The notes under the pieces are model-generated. The model saw only the letters and a program-made list of their open reading frames with translations, had not been told where the DNA came from and made no database searches. A DNA stretch of 35,488 nucleotides from Methanobacterium sp. UBA176 (GTDB lineage Archaea; Methanobacteriota; Methanobacteria; Methanobacteriales; Methanobacteriaceae): contig DAVZ01000068.1 in the NCBI GenBank assembly GCA_002505765.1, positions 1 through 35,488 on the forward strand, written 5' to 3'. The position numbers were made by a program, and so were the translations under genes. The first letter of the stretch is position 1, and each line of letters opens with the position of its first letter. Below are positions 17,423 through 26,367 of this stretch, piece after piece.

Positions 17423-18168
17423 ATGGATATTAAAGCTGGAAAATTAATTTATCAGGGAAAAGCAAAGGGAGTATACAAAACAGATGATGCCCGTAAAGTC
17501 ATAGTGGAATTTAAAGATGACATTACCGCCGGAGACGGGGCTAAAAAGGATAATATTAATGAAAAAGGTTTCTGGAATTCAATAATTTCTGCAAAATTAT
17601 TTGAAGTCCTCGAAGTAGAGGGAATAAAAACCCAGTATATCGATCTCATTAAGCCAGGTATGATGCTTTCCTGGAAACTTGAAATGATTCCACTGGAAGT
17701 CATCACCAGAAATATTGCCGCTGGAAGCCTACTTAAAAGATACCCCTTTGAACCAAAACAAACTTTAAATCCTCCAATTATCCAGATAGATTACAAAAGT
17801 GATGAATATGGAGAACCGATGCTGAATGATGATTGCTATCGCACCAGGATTAATAGATAAAAGAAAGATTGGAAATAATTAAAGAAATTACCTTAAAAAT
17901 AAATAAAATTTTAAAAAAATTCTTAGAATCTAAAGGGCTGCTGTTTCCAGATTTCAAAATCGAATATGGATATGGTTTAGAGGGAAACATAGTTTTAGGA
18001 GATGAAATAAGTCCTGATACATGCAGATTCTGGGATGCTGAAACATGCGATATTCTGGATAAGGATCTTTTTAGAAAGGATGAATCCGGTTTTATTAAAG
18101 CTTATAAAAGAGTAGCATCAATAATATTGGGCGAAGAAGATAAAAAAAGATGGAATATTCATATATAA
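17423..18168 (+). pseudogene. purC: purC (SAICAR synthetase) broken by two frameshifts
   Basis: PurC joins aspartate to CAIR in purine synthesis. The first 139 codons are normal: YQGKAKGVYKT, ITAGDGAKKD, EVITRNIAAGSLLKRY and PMLNDDC. At about 17836 the frame slips, and IAPGLIDK continues in the next frame. At the A-run 17859-17862 a second slip leads to ERLEIIKEIT and then the rest of the enzyme (PDFKIEYG, GDEISPDTCRFWD, DKDLFRKDESG) to TAA 18168. The two parts together are near the usual 240 aa, with all conserved blocks kept. Since purS and purQ follow, the gene is probably functional and the indels may be sequencing or assembly errors; true inactivation or a frameshift mechanism is less likely. 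Confidence 0.85.
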
Positions 18169-18171
18169 TGA

Positions 18172-18183
18172 TTTTCTTTTTTT
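18172..18183 (+). terminator. T-rich tract after purC
   Basis: TTTTCTTTTTTT begins just after the purC stop, matching the U-rich signals that end archaeal transcripts. It may partly separate purC from purS, which is about 85 bp further on. Confidence 0.4.
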
Positions 18184-18267
18184 AATCCATAAACAAAATT
18201 AATAAGTAAAGAGCAATCTATGAGTAAATAATAATTTAATCCATCAATTATTTTTCTTGGTGAAGAA

Positions 18268-18516
18268 ATGAAATACGAAGCTGAAGTAAAAATAAGCCTG
18301 AAAAAAGGCATGCTCAATCCAGAAGCTTCAACCATTCAAAGAGCACTGGCTCTTTTAGGATATGAAGTTGAAGGAACAGATACCATAGAAATTATCAAAT
18401 TTACAATTGATGAAGAGAGCGAAAAGATTGCCAGGGAAGAAGTGGACGATATGTGTCAGAGACTTCTGTGCAATCCAGTAATCCACGACTACGAGATAGA
18501 AATACACCCCCAATAA
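18268..18516 (+). CDS. purS: PurS, small subunit of FGAM synthetase
   Basis: PurS (82 aa) bridges PurQ and PurL in the FGAM synthetase complex of archaea and Gram-positive bacteria. The sequence shows EAEVKISLKKGMLNPEA followed by IQRALALLGYEV and a C-terminal half with the DMCQRLLCNPVIHDYEI block. GGTGA lies 4 nt before the ATG. purQ follows after 22 bp, so the pair is almost certainly one unit; purL is not in the window. Confidence 0.95.
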   Translation: MKYEAEVKISLKKGMLNPEASTIQRALALLGYEVEGTDTIEIIKFTIDEESEKIAREEVDDMCQRLLCNPVIHDYEIEIHPQ

Positions 18517-18538
18517 TTCATAAAAAAGAGGAAAAATG

Positions 18539-19192
18539 ATGAAAATAGGAGTCATACGTTTTCCTGGTTCTAACTGCGATAGAGACGTCTATCATGCTCT
18601 GGAACTTGCAGGAGGAGATCCTGAATATGTCTGGTGGAATCAAAAGTATCTGTCTGATTTTGATGCAATAGTAATTCCAGGAGGCTTTTCTTATGGAGAT
18701 TATTTGAGGGCAGGAGCAATTGCCAGTATAACTCCAGTTATAGATGGTATAAAAGAGGTTGTTAAAGAAGAAAAACCTGTTCTTGGGATTTGTAATGGTG
18801 CTCAAATACTTGCAGAGGTTGGTTTAGTTCCGGGAGTATTTACAAACAATAAAAACGCTAAATTCATCTGTAAAAGAGTAGAATTAAAGGTTACATCTAC
18901 AAGAACTCCCTTTACAAGTATGTACAAAAAAGGCGAAATAATCCAGATGCCTATTGCACATGCTGAAGGCCGATATTATACCAAAGAAATTGATAAAATT
19001 CGCGACCAGGATCAGATTGTGCTTAAATTTGAAGGAGAAAATCCTAACGGCTCGATTGAAGCCATTACTGGAGTATGTGATGAATCAGGGCTTGTATGTG
19101 CTGTAATGCCTCATCCTGAGAGGGCTTCAGAATCAGTTTTAGGTTCAAATGATGGTTTGAAGTTTTTTGAAGGAATTATTAACTTCAAATAA
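18539..19192 (+). CDS. purQ: PurQ, glutaminase subunit of FGAM synthetase
   Basis: PurQ supplies ammonia to PurL in FGAM formation. It is a class-I glutamine amidotransferase: the start MKIGVIRFPGSNCDRD, the oxyanion strand IPGGFSYGDYLRAG, the nucleophile Cys in LGICNGAQ (about residue 85) and the His/Glu of MPHPERA near 195. I start at the second ATG (18539) because GAGG lies 7 nt before it; the ATG one codon earlier would be only 4 nt away. Its 217 aa are normal. It follows purS directly. Confidence 0.96.
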   Translation: MKIGVIRFPGSNCDRDVYHALELAGGDPEYVWWNQKYLSDFDAIVIPGGFSYGDYLRAGAIASITPVIDGIKEVVKEEKPVLGICNGAQILAEVGLVPGVFTNNKNAKFICKRVELKVTSTRTPFTSMYKKGEIIQMPIAHAEGRYYTKEIDKIRDQDQIVLKFEGENPNGSIEAITGVCDESGLVCAVMPHPERASESVLGSNDGLKFFEGIINFK

Positions 19193-19237
19193 ATAATTAT
19201 TTAACTGATTATTTTAATTAATAGTTTCGGTGAATAC

Positions 19238-19948
19238 ATGGTAGTTTATTTAGTTGGGGCAGGACCAGGTGATCCAGAATTAATCACTTTAAAGGCAGTT
19301 AATGCATTAAAAAATGCTGATGTCGTACTTTATGATAAGCTTGCAAATGATGAGATTTTGAAGTATGCAAAGGACGCAAAATTTATATATGTAGGCAAGC
19401 AAGCAGGTAAGCATTATAAAAGGCAGGATGAAATTAATGAAATACTTGTAAATGAAGCAAAAGAAAATGATGTGGTAGTACGTTTAAAAGGTGGAGATCC
19501 ATTCGTATTTGGAAGGGGTGGTGAAGAAATGCTGGCCCTTTTTAAAGAGGGAATTGAATTTAAGTTAATTCCAGGCGTAACTTCTGCTATTGGTGTTCCT
19601 ACAACTATTGGATTGCCTGTAACTCATAGGGGAGTATCAACATCAGTTACACTTGTAACAGGCCATGAAGACCCAACAAAAAATGAAAAACAGGTTAAAT
19701 GGGATTTTACAGCCGATACAATAGTAATACTTATGGGAATTGGTAATATAGCTGAAAATACTGCAGAAATAATGAAATATAAAGATCCAGATACACCGGT
19801 CTGCGTGATTGAAAACGGCACCATGGAAAATCAGAGAATAGTTACCGGTACCTTAAAGGATATTACAGAAAAAGAGATTAATCCCCCAGCTCTAGTGGTT
19901 ATTGGACATGTTGTTGACTTATTTAAAGAAATAAACAAGGAGGTTTAA
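19238..19948 (+). CDS. cobA: Uroporphyrinogen-III C-methyltransferase
   Basis: This SAM-dependent enzyme methylates uroporphyrinogen III at C2 and C7 to precorrin-2, the branch toward siroheme, cobamides and F430. VYLVGAGPGDPELITLKA (3-20), RLKGGDPFVFGRGGEE (83-98), PGVTSAIGVPTTIGLPVTHR (about 112-131) and the TLVTGHE segment are classic. At 236 aa it is a single-domain SUMT with no CysG fusion. GGTGA lies 4 nt before its ATG. hemD begins 3 bp after its stop, and its SD (GGAGG) lies inside the cobA end, so the two are coupled. Confidence 0.95.
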   Translation: MVVYLVGAGPGDPELITLKAVNALKNADVVLYDKLANDEILKYAKDAKFIYVGKQAGKHYKRQDEINEILVNEAKENDVVVRLKGGDPFVFGRGGEEMLALFKEGIEFKLIPGVTSAIGVPTTIGLPVTHRGVSTSVTLVTGHEDPTKNEKQVKWDFTADTIVILMGIGNIAENTAEIMKYKDPDTPVCVIENGTMENQRIVTGTLKDITEKEINPPALVVIGHVVDLFKEINKEV

Positions 19949-19951
19949 ATC

Positions 19952-20746
19952 ATGCCGGGCTTGGAAGGGAAAAAAATTGTAATTACAAGACCTGCTGAAA
20001 GGGCTCAAGATTCTGTCCAGATGGTTAAATCCTACGGTGCAATTCCCATTGTTGCTCCAACCATCGAACTTAAAGATTCGAAGCCAGATGAGATGATCAA
20101 GCTGTGTAATATGATTAATGAATTGGACTGGCTGATATTCACATCTCCACGGGCAATAGAGTCATTTTTTAAATACTGTAGCATTAAAAATGCGCATAAT
20201 TTAAAGGTTGCAGCTATTGGGCCGAAAACTGGTGAAGTTCTGGATAAATATGGGATAAAAATCGATTTAATGCCTGAAGAATACACTGCTGAAGGACTTC
20301 TTGAAGCATTTAAGAGTGTTGAAGTTAAAAATAAAAAGATAGGTATTCCCAGAACCATGGTTGCAAGGTACACCCTTCCACATGGACTTCAAAGGAGGGG
20401 AGCGGAGGTCATTCTTGCTGATGCATATAAATCAGAGATGCCAGACGATAAATCAAAGATATATGAACTTATCGATGACATATTAGACAGGAAAGTCGAT
20501 ATTATAATGTTTACAAGCCCTTTGACCGTTAAAAATCTGGTTAAAGTTGCTAAAGAAATTGAAAACGAAAATATACTTGATGTGCTATGTAGTGGAGAAG
20601 TTTTAGTGGCTGCAATTGGTCCAATAACCAGAAAAGTACTGCATGCCTACGGAATTGATCCAATAATGCCTGAAGAGTATACATTCAAAAACATGCTCGA
20701 TAAATTAGTACAAGTGTTGAATAATCAACGGGGAAATAATTCATGA
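19952..20746 (+). CDS. hemD: Uroporphyrinogen-III synthase HemD
   Basis: HemD cyclises hydroxymethylbilane to uroporphyrinogen III, the substrate of the upstream CobA. The protein has two similar alpha/beta domains: residues about 1-40 with 170-264, and about 40-165. It carries LDWLIFTSPRAIESFF (about 49-64), VAAIGPKTGEVLDKYGI (about 88-104) and TSPLTVKNLV. HemD sequences are poorly conserved, and order plus these blocks carries the call. Its 264 aa are typical. The stop overlaps the srp19 ATG as ATGA, so translation is coupled. Confidence 0.92.
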   Translation: MPGLEGKKIVITRPAERAQDSVQMVKSYGAIPIVAPTIELKDSKPDEMIKLCNMINELDWLIFTSPRAIESFFKYCSIKNAHNLKVAAIGPKTGEVLDKYGIKIDLMPEEYTAEGLLEAFKSVEVKNKKIGIPRTMVARYTLPHGLQRRGAEVILADAYKSEMPDDKSKIYELIDDILDRKVDIIMFTSPLTVKNLVKVAKEIENENILDVLCSGEVLVAAIGPITRKVLHAYGIDPIMPEEYTFKNMLDKLVQVLNNQRGNNS

Positions 20747-21015
20747 GGACAATTATATGGCCAGTTTATATTGATTCACAGAAAACCAAAAAAAAAGGAA
20801 GACGTATTTCAAAGAAAGATGCTGTTTCATCACCAAAATTGAGGGAAATTACCAGTGCTGCAAAGAAGCTTCAGCTCAATCCTGAAGTTGAAAATAACAA
20901 ATTTTACTCGCGTTCTTGGTGGGAATCGTCAGGAAGAGTTTCTGTAGATAAAAAGATGGTCAAAAGAGAAATGCTAATAAAAATAAGTAAAATAATAAAG
21001 GGTATGAGGTCCTAA
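20743..21015 (+). CDS. srp19: Signal recognition particle protein SRP19
   Basis: SRP19 (90 aa) binds the SRP RNA and prepares it for SRP54. TIIWPVYIDSQKTKKKGRRISKKDAV (read in two parts: the IIWPVYID start and the KGRRIS motif) and the C-terminal SRSWWESSGRVSVDKK match the archaeal family. It overlaps hemD by 4 bp. The SRP RNA gene is not in the window. Confidence 0.95.
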   Translation: MRTIIWPVYIDSQKTKKKGRRISKKDAVSSPKLREITSAAKKLQLNPEVENNKFYSRSWWESSGRVSVDKKMVKREMLIKISKIIKGMRS

Positions 21016-21149
21016 TTTACTTTTTTACATGAGTCAGATATTTCCCTAATAATTTTGGTCCCCAATAACAAAAATAAATTCTTTTAAACATAATTTTATA
21101 TAATACCCATCCAATTAAATATTATTAATCATTTTTACTGGAGAATTAA

Positions 21150-22556
21150 ATGGATAAAAAATTTGAAATAATGAAAAAGGCATTTGAAAAAGCAAATGAA
21201 ATGATCAATAATGCAGAAAACATCCAGATATACAGCCATATTGATTGTGATGGGATTACAGCAGGATCAATTTTATCATCAATGCTTGATAGGTTAGAAA
21301 AGGATCACCAGGTGGAATTCATTACACTGGATAAGATAGATGACCTTTCCATTGAAAATGAGCTTACAATTTTTTCTGATCTGGGTTCAGGGCAGAATGT
21401 TCATAAACTGGGCGATCTTTCATCGAAAATAATTATTCTGGACCATCACCCTCCTTTAAGGCCTATGATTTACGATAAACACTCTTCAGGTAAATTTTTG
21501 GAAATAAACTCTCATTATTACGATATCGATGGGTCCTTTGAGGTTTCTGGTGGAGGTATGGCCTATTTACTTGCACGTACCTTTGACTTTTATGATTTAA
21601 GCTGGCTTGGAGTTTTAAGTGCAGTAGGAGACATGCAAAACAACATTCCCGGGAAACTGGTGGGTTTAAACCAGAAGATTCTTGTTGATGGTGTGCAAAA
21701 AGGGCTTGTTGACCCTATTCATGATCTTTCATTTTACGGCCGGCAAACAAGGCCTGTATATGTGGCCCTTTCCTATTTTGGAGATGTTAAACTCCCTATT
21801 ACAAATAACAAGAATGAAAGTATTCACATGTTAAATAAACTGGGCATTCCAACTAAAAACGATAAAAAAGCCAGAGTTTTATCTGATTTAACTAAAGAAG
21901 AGAAAAGTTTAATATTTTCAGAGCTTTTAAAGATGTTGAGTAGGGAAGTACCAAAAAAATACGTTAAATATGTTCCCAAACTTATTTCTGGAGAATCATA
22001 CGAATTTTTAGAGGAAATTAAATATTCTCCACTTAGAGATGCAAGTGAATTTTCAACTGCAATTAATGCATGCAGTCGTCATAAACACCCCGAAATTGCT
22101 TTAAAAGTGCTTAAAGGCAGTAGGGGACATGCACTTGATGAAATGGAACAATTAACCCTTGAACACAGACGATACCTTGCCCAAAAAATGGACTGGATAA
22201 GGGAAGAGGAAAGGATAATCCAGATGCATAATCTACAGTATTTTGAAGGTAGCGAGATTAAAAGCGAGGTAATAGGAACGGTTGCAGGTATGATTTTAAG
22301 TTATGGAGACTGGAAGAAGCCAATAATTGGATTTACGCCTGTAAATGATGATGAAGATGGAATGAAAGTTTCATTAAGGTGTTCACGTCTTTTAGCATAC
22401 GATGGAATTCATTTCGGTAATATAGTACGAAAAGTCGCTGCAAAAATAGGTGGTAGCGGTGGAGGTCATTCTGTTGCATGCGGTGCCTACGTCCCTGGCG
22501 AAAACATCAATAAATTCCTTGGAATCCTTGATGAATATTTAAATGGGGTAATTTAG
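21150..22556 (+). CDS. DHH-family phosphoesterase, RecJ-like
   Basis: Archaeal RecJ-like proteins degrade single-stranded nucleic acid or work with the GINS/MCM replication complex. The DHH motifs are complete: His30, Asp32 and Asp34 in SHIDCDGI, Asp77 in FSDLGSG, and DHH at 98-100. GSGGGHSVACGAYV near residue 430 is the DHHA1 motif. Its 468 aa fit the archaeal RecJ1/GAN size. GGAG lies 6 nt before the ATG. It is followed after 26 bp by a regulator gene in the same direction. Which archaeal RecJ subgroup it belongs to cannot be told by eye. Confidence 0.88.
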   Translation: MDKKFEIMKKAFEKANEMINNAENIQIYSHIDCDGITAGSILSSMLDRLEKDHQVEFITLDKIDDLSIENELTIFSDLGSGQNVHKLGDLSSKIIILDHHPPLRPMIYDKHSSGKFLEINSHYYDIDGSFEVSGGGMAYLLARTFDFYDLSWLGVLSAVGDMQNNIPGKLVGLNQKILVDGVQKGLVDPIHDLSFYGRQTRPVYVALSYFGDVKLPITNNKNESIHMLNKLGIPTKNDKKARVLSDLTKEEKSLIFSELLKMLSREVPKKYVKYVPKLISGESYEFLEEIKYSPLRDASEFSTAINACSRHKHPEIALKVLKGSRGHALDEMEQLTLEHRRYLAQKMDWIREEERIIQMHNLQYFEGSEIKSEVIGTVAGMILSYGDWKKPIIGFTPVNDDEDGMKVSLRCSRLLAYDGIHFGNIVRKVAAKIGGSGGGHSVACGAYVPGENINKFLGILDEYLNGVI

Positions 22557-22582
22557 CCAATCATGTTTATTCAGGTGAACAA

Positions 22583-23374
22583 ATGAAGGTATTTAAAAAG
22601 AAAGGTGAGCTTACAAAATTTCAGATACTAAATGAAATAGCAAAACAGCAGCCCCATTTAAGGCAAAAAGATATTGCAAAAAAACTTGAAATAACTGTTC
22701 AGGCAGTGTCTGAAAACATCAAAAGCTTAACAGATGAAGGATTTGTAGAAATACGTGGGGACCGTGCCAGGTACCATATTACCAATAGAGGAATTGAAAA
22801 ACTTAAAAAAGAAGCTGCAGACCTTAGAAAGTACGCCGACGAAGTCTCTGAAACGATGAATACATATAAATCAATCTGGCCAGCAATAGCTGATTCTGAT
22901 TTAAAACAAGGTGAGAATGTCTGGCTTAAAATGAAAGAGGGAACGCTCTATGCAGTTAAAGAAAAGGATTCTGCATATGCTGAAGCACTTCATGATGCGC
23001 GAAAGGGGGAAGATGTTGCATTAATCAAATTGAACGGTATTATTGAACTTAAAAAAGGTCATGTAGTTATAATAAAGCTTCCTGTAATAAATCGGGGGGG
23101 TTCAAGAGCATCTGACCTTGAAAAAATTAATGAAATCTATAAAAGAGGTTTTGACAGGGTTGGGATAATGGGAACCGTATCCAGGGCGGTAATCAACAAA
23201 GTCAACATTTCACCTGATTTTGAATTTGCAACCCCCCATGCAACTATTGCAGCAGCAAAAAGAGGTTTAAATGTGCTTGTATTTGCAGTTGGAAACATGA
23301 CTAAAAGCATAACCAGCAAATTAGGCGATGAAGGGATTCATTATACTGTCGAAGATGTTTCAATTAATCATTAA
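22583..23374 (+). CDS. Winged-helix regulator (COG1497 type)
   Basis: The N-terminal 75 residues form a winged helix (LTKFQILNEIA, then KDIAKKLEITVQAVSENIKSL as the recognition helix region, then the wing VEIRGDRARYHI). Residues about 95-263 form an effector-like part with GGSRASDLEKIN, GFDRVGIMGTVSRAV and TPHATIAAAKRGLNVLVFAVG, which resembles the archaeal COG1497 regulators. The C-terminal part looks like a small-molecule or nucleotide-binding domain, but no ligand is known to me. AGGTG lies 5 nt before the ATG. It probably shares a transcript with the RecJ-like gene. Confidence 0.78.
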   Translation: MKVFKKKGELTKFQILNEIAKQQPHLRQKDIAKKLEITVQAVSENIKSLTDEGFVEIRGDRARYHITNRGIEKLKKEAADLRKYADEVSETMNTYKSIWPAIADSDLKQGENVWLKMKEGTLYAVKEKDSAYAEALHDARKGEDVALIKLNGIIELKKGHVVIIKLPVINRGGSRASDLEKINEIYKRGFDRVGIMGTVSRAVINKVNISPDFEFATPHATIAAAKRGLNVLVFAVGNMTKSITSKLGDEGIHYTVEDVSINH

Positions 23375-23468
23375 TTATATTCAAAAATAATTTATTTGAA
23401 ATTTTCAGTTTCATTTGATAAAAATACCATTAATGAATGCATGAATGAAACTTTAGAAAGAAAAAATT

Positions 23469-24344
23469 CTATTTTATAAATCTACAGCCAAAATTATCAA
23501 TTCGAGCCACTATAGTGTCCTCAATACTTACATCTCTACTTTCAGATAGTGCAAAAACAGTATTGCCGAGCATGGCCATGGAAGCTCCAATTGTTTCATT
23601 TTCAAGGATTTCCACAGCTCCTTTGACCTTCTGGCTCATTAATCCAGTATTTTCTGCAAATTTTCGGGATAATTCCATGAATTTTCCAGGTTCAGGATTG
23701 TTTACAAGTTTTTGCAGCAAATTATGCCCCATTTCATTAATTTTTCTTTTACAAACCGGATCTTCGATTATATCAGATGTTTCTATCTCTCCAAAGGTCT
23801 TTGTAATAACATACAGGTCTTCTGTTTTATCCAATGCAATTTTTTCAGTTTCCCCAACTCCAGGAGCACCCTCCCTGAGTCTTAATACAATACCTCCAGA
23901 AATCTCGCCAATAACATCGCCTAATCCACTTTTCATCTCTAATTCTGCAATGTGGGCAATTTGAGCTTTTTGATTAAAAGAAAGAGGTAATTCAAGAATA
24001 TTAGAAATGCCCATGGATGTTCCCAGGGCAAATGCCGCTGAAGTTCCAAACCCTGCACCAATGGGTACTTGAACGTGGTGATCAATCTTTATTTTCTTAT
24101 CTTCAAGACTATAATCCCTTTTTATGATTTCAATGGTTTTTTCAGTTATTGTAGAGTTTTCAGGGTCATATTTTCCATTAATTTTAATCTGTATATCATC
24201 CCCATTACCTATTTTAATCTTTGTTGTAACCCCTTTATCCATCACCACTCCAGCGCCTCTTGATCCCTTTTTAAGAGGATTATCATTGTCTATTATCTCA
24301 AAAAATCCTGTTATGTGAGAAGGAACAAAAACCGAGCATTTCAT
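23469..24344 (-). CDS. Pantoate kinase (GHMP family)
   Basis: Pantoate kinase phosphorylates pantoate; with phosphopantothenate synthetase it replaces the bacterial PanC/PanK route to CoA in archaea. The start CSVFVPSHITGFFEI followed by KKGSRGAGVVM is the archaeal family hallmark, and PIGAGFGTSAAFALG (about residues 94-108) is the GHMP ATP loop. Its 291 aa are typical. I start at ATG 24344 because GGTG lies 6 nt upstream; the GTG at 24353 belongs to that SD. The partner synthetase gene is not seen here. Confidence 0.9.
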   Translation of the reverse strand: MKCSVFVPSHITGFFEIIDNDNPLKKGSRGAGVVMDKGVTTKIKIGNGDDIQIKINGKYDPENSTITEKTIEIIKRDYSLEDKKIKIDHHVQVPIGAGFGTSAAFALGTSMGISNILELPLSFNQKAQIAHIAELEMKSGLGDVIGEISGGIVLRLREGAPGVGETEKIALDKTEDLYVITKTFGEIETSDIIEDPVCKRKINEMGHNLLQKLVNNPEPGKFMELSRKFAENTGLMSQKVKGAVEILENETIGASMAMLGNTVFALSESRDVSIEDTIVARIDNFGCRFIK

Positions 24345-24474
24345 ATGGGGCACCAGCGTATTAATATTAAGTGGTTAAAAATATATTATATCCTAAGACT
24401 AAGTAAATTATCATTATATCAGATGTATTTCTTATAAATTTGCAATGATTGTGTTCTTTAAGGTCGGTGGAACT

Positions 24475-25361
24475 TTGAAAGTAAAAAAGCAAAGATTATG
24501 GAATAAAGAGACAGAGAAATTGTTCTTTAAAGAAGCTAAAGATTTTGCTACACCTGAGCAACTATTTTATACAACGAATGATAAGGCTCCTGGCTTATTG
24601 GCCAAAGGGTTATGAAGGAAAAAAACAACTTTACAATCTCGGAATTCATTAATTGGTAATTTTACAGAAAAATGGACTACAGATTTAATACAACAGGCAG
24701 TGGCTGATAAAGGACTTTATGCAGTGCAAGGTGCAATTTGTGATGAAATAGGTTTAACTAACAAGTCTCGAGGAGATGTAGTCGTTTCTACTAATAAAGA
24801 TATTGAACAAGAGGCACAAAATATTCGTTTAATTGTGGAAGTCAAAATGTCTCTTGTATGGAATTGGAACTAATGAAAAGCAATTCTAGAGAAGGGTATA
24901 TCTGTAAAGGAGATTATAAAACTCATGAAGGTAATCCTGGACTTTTAAGATCAGATTCTATGCTTAAAGCTATTGGTAAAAGCATTAATATACGTGTGTC
25001 CAGTTTTAAAGCATCATCAATACCTATAATTATAATGGGAAACACACCTATTACTGATAATTATTATTATAAAGCAGATCATTTAAAAAAAGCAGGAATA
25101 ATACAGGGGTTCTGGTCTGTAAATCCACATCCTTTAGACGGTGCTTTGGAGTGTATCATTGAAAGTGAAAAAGATGGCTTCTACACTTTTCAATCCTTTG
25201 AAGAATTTAAAACATGGCTAAATTTATTATTAAAGGAAAAATTAAACTTTTTTTCCAGTATGAAAACCAAAGCTGAACTTGGAGAATTAATTGAAATATC
25301 TAATATGGAAGAAACATATGAAAAAAAAGCAGAAGTATTCTTAGATTTAATAAGGAGGTAA
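24475..25361 (+). pseudogene. Decayed type II restriction endonuclease
   Basis: From TTG 24475 (GGTGG 4 nt upstream) one frame runs through KKQRLWNKETEKLFFKEA to TGA at 24613, continues in the same frame as TLQSRNSLIGNFTEKW and reaches the likely PD-(D/E)xK core: Asp in SRGDVVVS and Glu-Val-Lys in LIVEVKMSLVWNW. Near 24860-24880 the frame shifts, and the rest continues as ICKGDYKTHEGNPGLLRSDSM to LIRR at 25361. With one stop (perhaps TGG to TGA) and one frameshift the enzyme should be dead. It directly precedes a DNA methyltransferase, which supports the nuclease identity. The recognition sequence is unknown. Sequencing error is the alternative. Confidence 0.7.
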
Positions 25362-25368
25362 TATCATT
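25353..25368 (+). promoter_or_regulatory. Shine-Dalgarno and candidate ATT start of the methyltransferase
   Basis: AGGAGG (25353-25358) is followed after exactly 7 nt by ATT (25366-25368). The reading frame opens at 25354 and contains no ATG, GTG or TTG ahead of the conserved N-terminal segment until ATG 25555, 63 codons later. Confidence 0.5.
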
Positions 25369-26262
25369 TCTGTTAAGCGGAACGGAACAAAAACCAGCTC
25401 TTTTGGGATATCTAAAAGAGAAAACCATGATTCATCAATTTTTTATGATAGTAAACTGTATTCGGAAATAAAAATTCCTAATAAAATTGAATACATAGAA
25501 AAAAAAATTCCTTTAGATAGTCTTAATAAAGTATATTGCAAATCCAGCGAAAAAATGGATGAAATTCCAGATAGTAGCGTTCATTTAATGGTTACTTCCC
25601 CTCCTTATAATGTTAAAAAGGAATATGATGACGATTTAACTCTTACTGATTATATAGAACTTTTAGGTTCTGTACTGCAAGAGACCTATAATAAGTTAGT
25701 AACGGGAGGTAAAGCTTGTATAAATATTGCTAATATTGGTAGGAAGCCTTATATTCCTCTTCATGCACATATAATTGAAATAATGCTTGAAATAGGATTT
25801 TTAATGCGTGGAGAAATTATATGGAATAAATCTGCGAGTGCAGGAACTTCTTGTGCATGGGGAAGCTGGCAATCAGCTTCAAATCCTGTTTTAAGAGATG
25901 TTCATGAATATGTTTTAGTATTTTCCAAAGAAACATTTGCAAGGAAAAAAGATGGAAAAGAAGATACAATAAGTAAAGATGAATTTCTGGAATTTACAAA
26001 AAGTATTTGGAATTTTCCAACTGTATCTGCTAAAAGGGTAGGCCATCCTGCTCCATTCCCTACAGAATTACCCTACAGATTGATACAATTGTATACTTTC
26101 AAAAATGAAGTCATATTAGACCCGTTTTGTGGAAGCGGCTCAACCTGCATTGCTGCATTAAAATCAGGACGTAACTATATTGGATATGATATTAAAGATG
26201 AATATGTAAAATTGTCTAATAAAAGAATTAATGACTATAAAAATCAACGAACTCTCATTTAA
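25366..26262 (+). CDS. DNA methyltransferase, beta class, probably N4-cytosine
   Basis: The catalytic motif TSPPYNV comes before the SAM motif DPFCGSGST, the beta-class order. SPPY is the form usual in N4-methylcytosine enzymes, so m4C is likelier than m6A. GRKPYIPLH, EIIWNKSAS, GSWQSASNPVLRD, KRVGHPAPFP and ELPYRLIQLYTF are shared by relatives. The open frame extends 63 codons upstream of the first ATG (25555) with family-like sequence (VYCKSSEKMDEIPD just before TSPPY), so I place the start at ATT 25366, exactly 7 nt after AGGAGG. At 298 aa it is full length. It follows the decayed nuclease by 4 bp and now looks like an orphan methylase. A start at 25555 would be the conservative choice. 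Confidence 0.85.
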   Translation: MSVKRNGTKTSSFGISKRENHDSSIFYDSKLYSEIKIPNKIEYIEKKIPLDSLNKVYCKSSEKMDEIPDSSVHLMVTSPPYNVKKEYDDDLTLTDYIELLGSVLQETYNKLVTGGKACINIANIGRKPYIPLHAHIIEIMLEIGFLMRGEIIWNKSASAGTSCAWGSWQSASNPVLRDVHEYVLVFSKETFARKKDGKEDTISKDEFLEFTKSIWNFPTVSAKRVGHPAPFPTELPYRLIQLYTFKNEVILDPFCGSGSTCIAALKSGRNYIGYDIKDEYVKLSNKRINDYKNQRTLI

Positions 26263-26367
26263 AATTTTATATTGATCAGGTTTTTGTTTTATAGTAATTA
26301 AAAATTATATTCTAATAAATAAGTAAATACTATTGTAATTAATATAATTCATATTAAAAAGATTATT

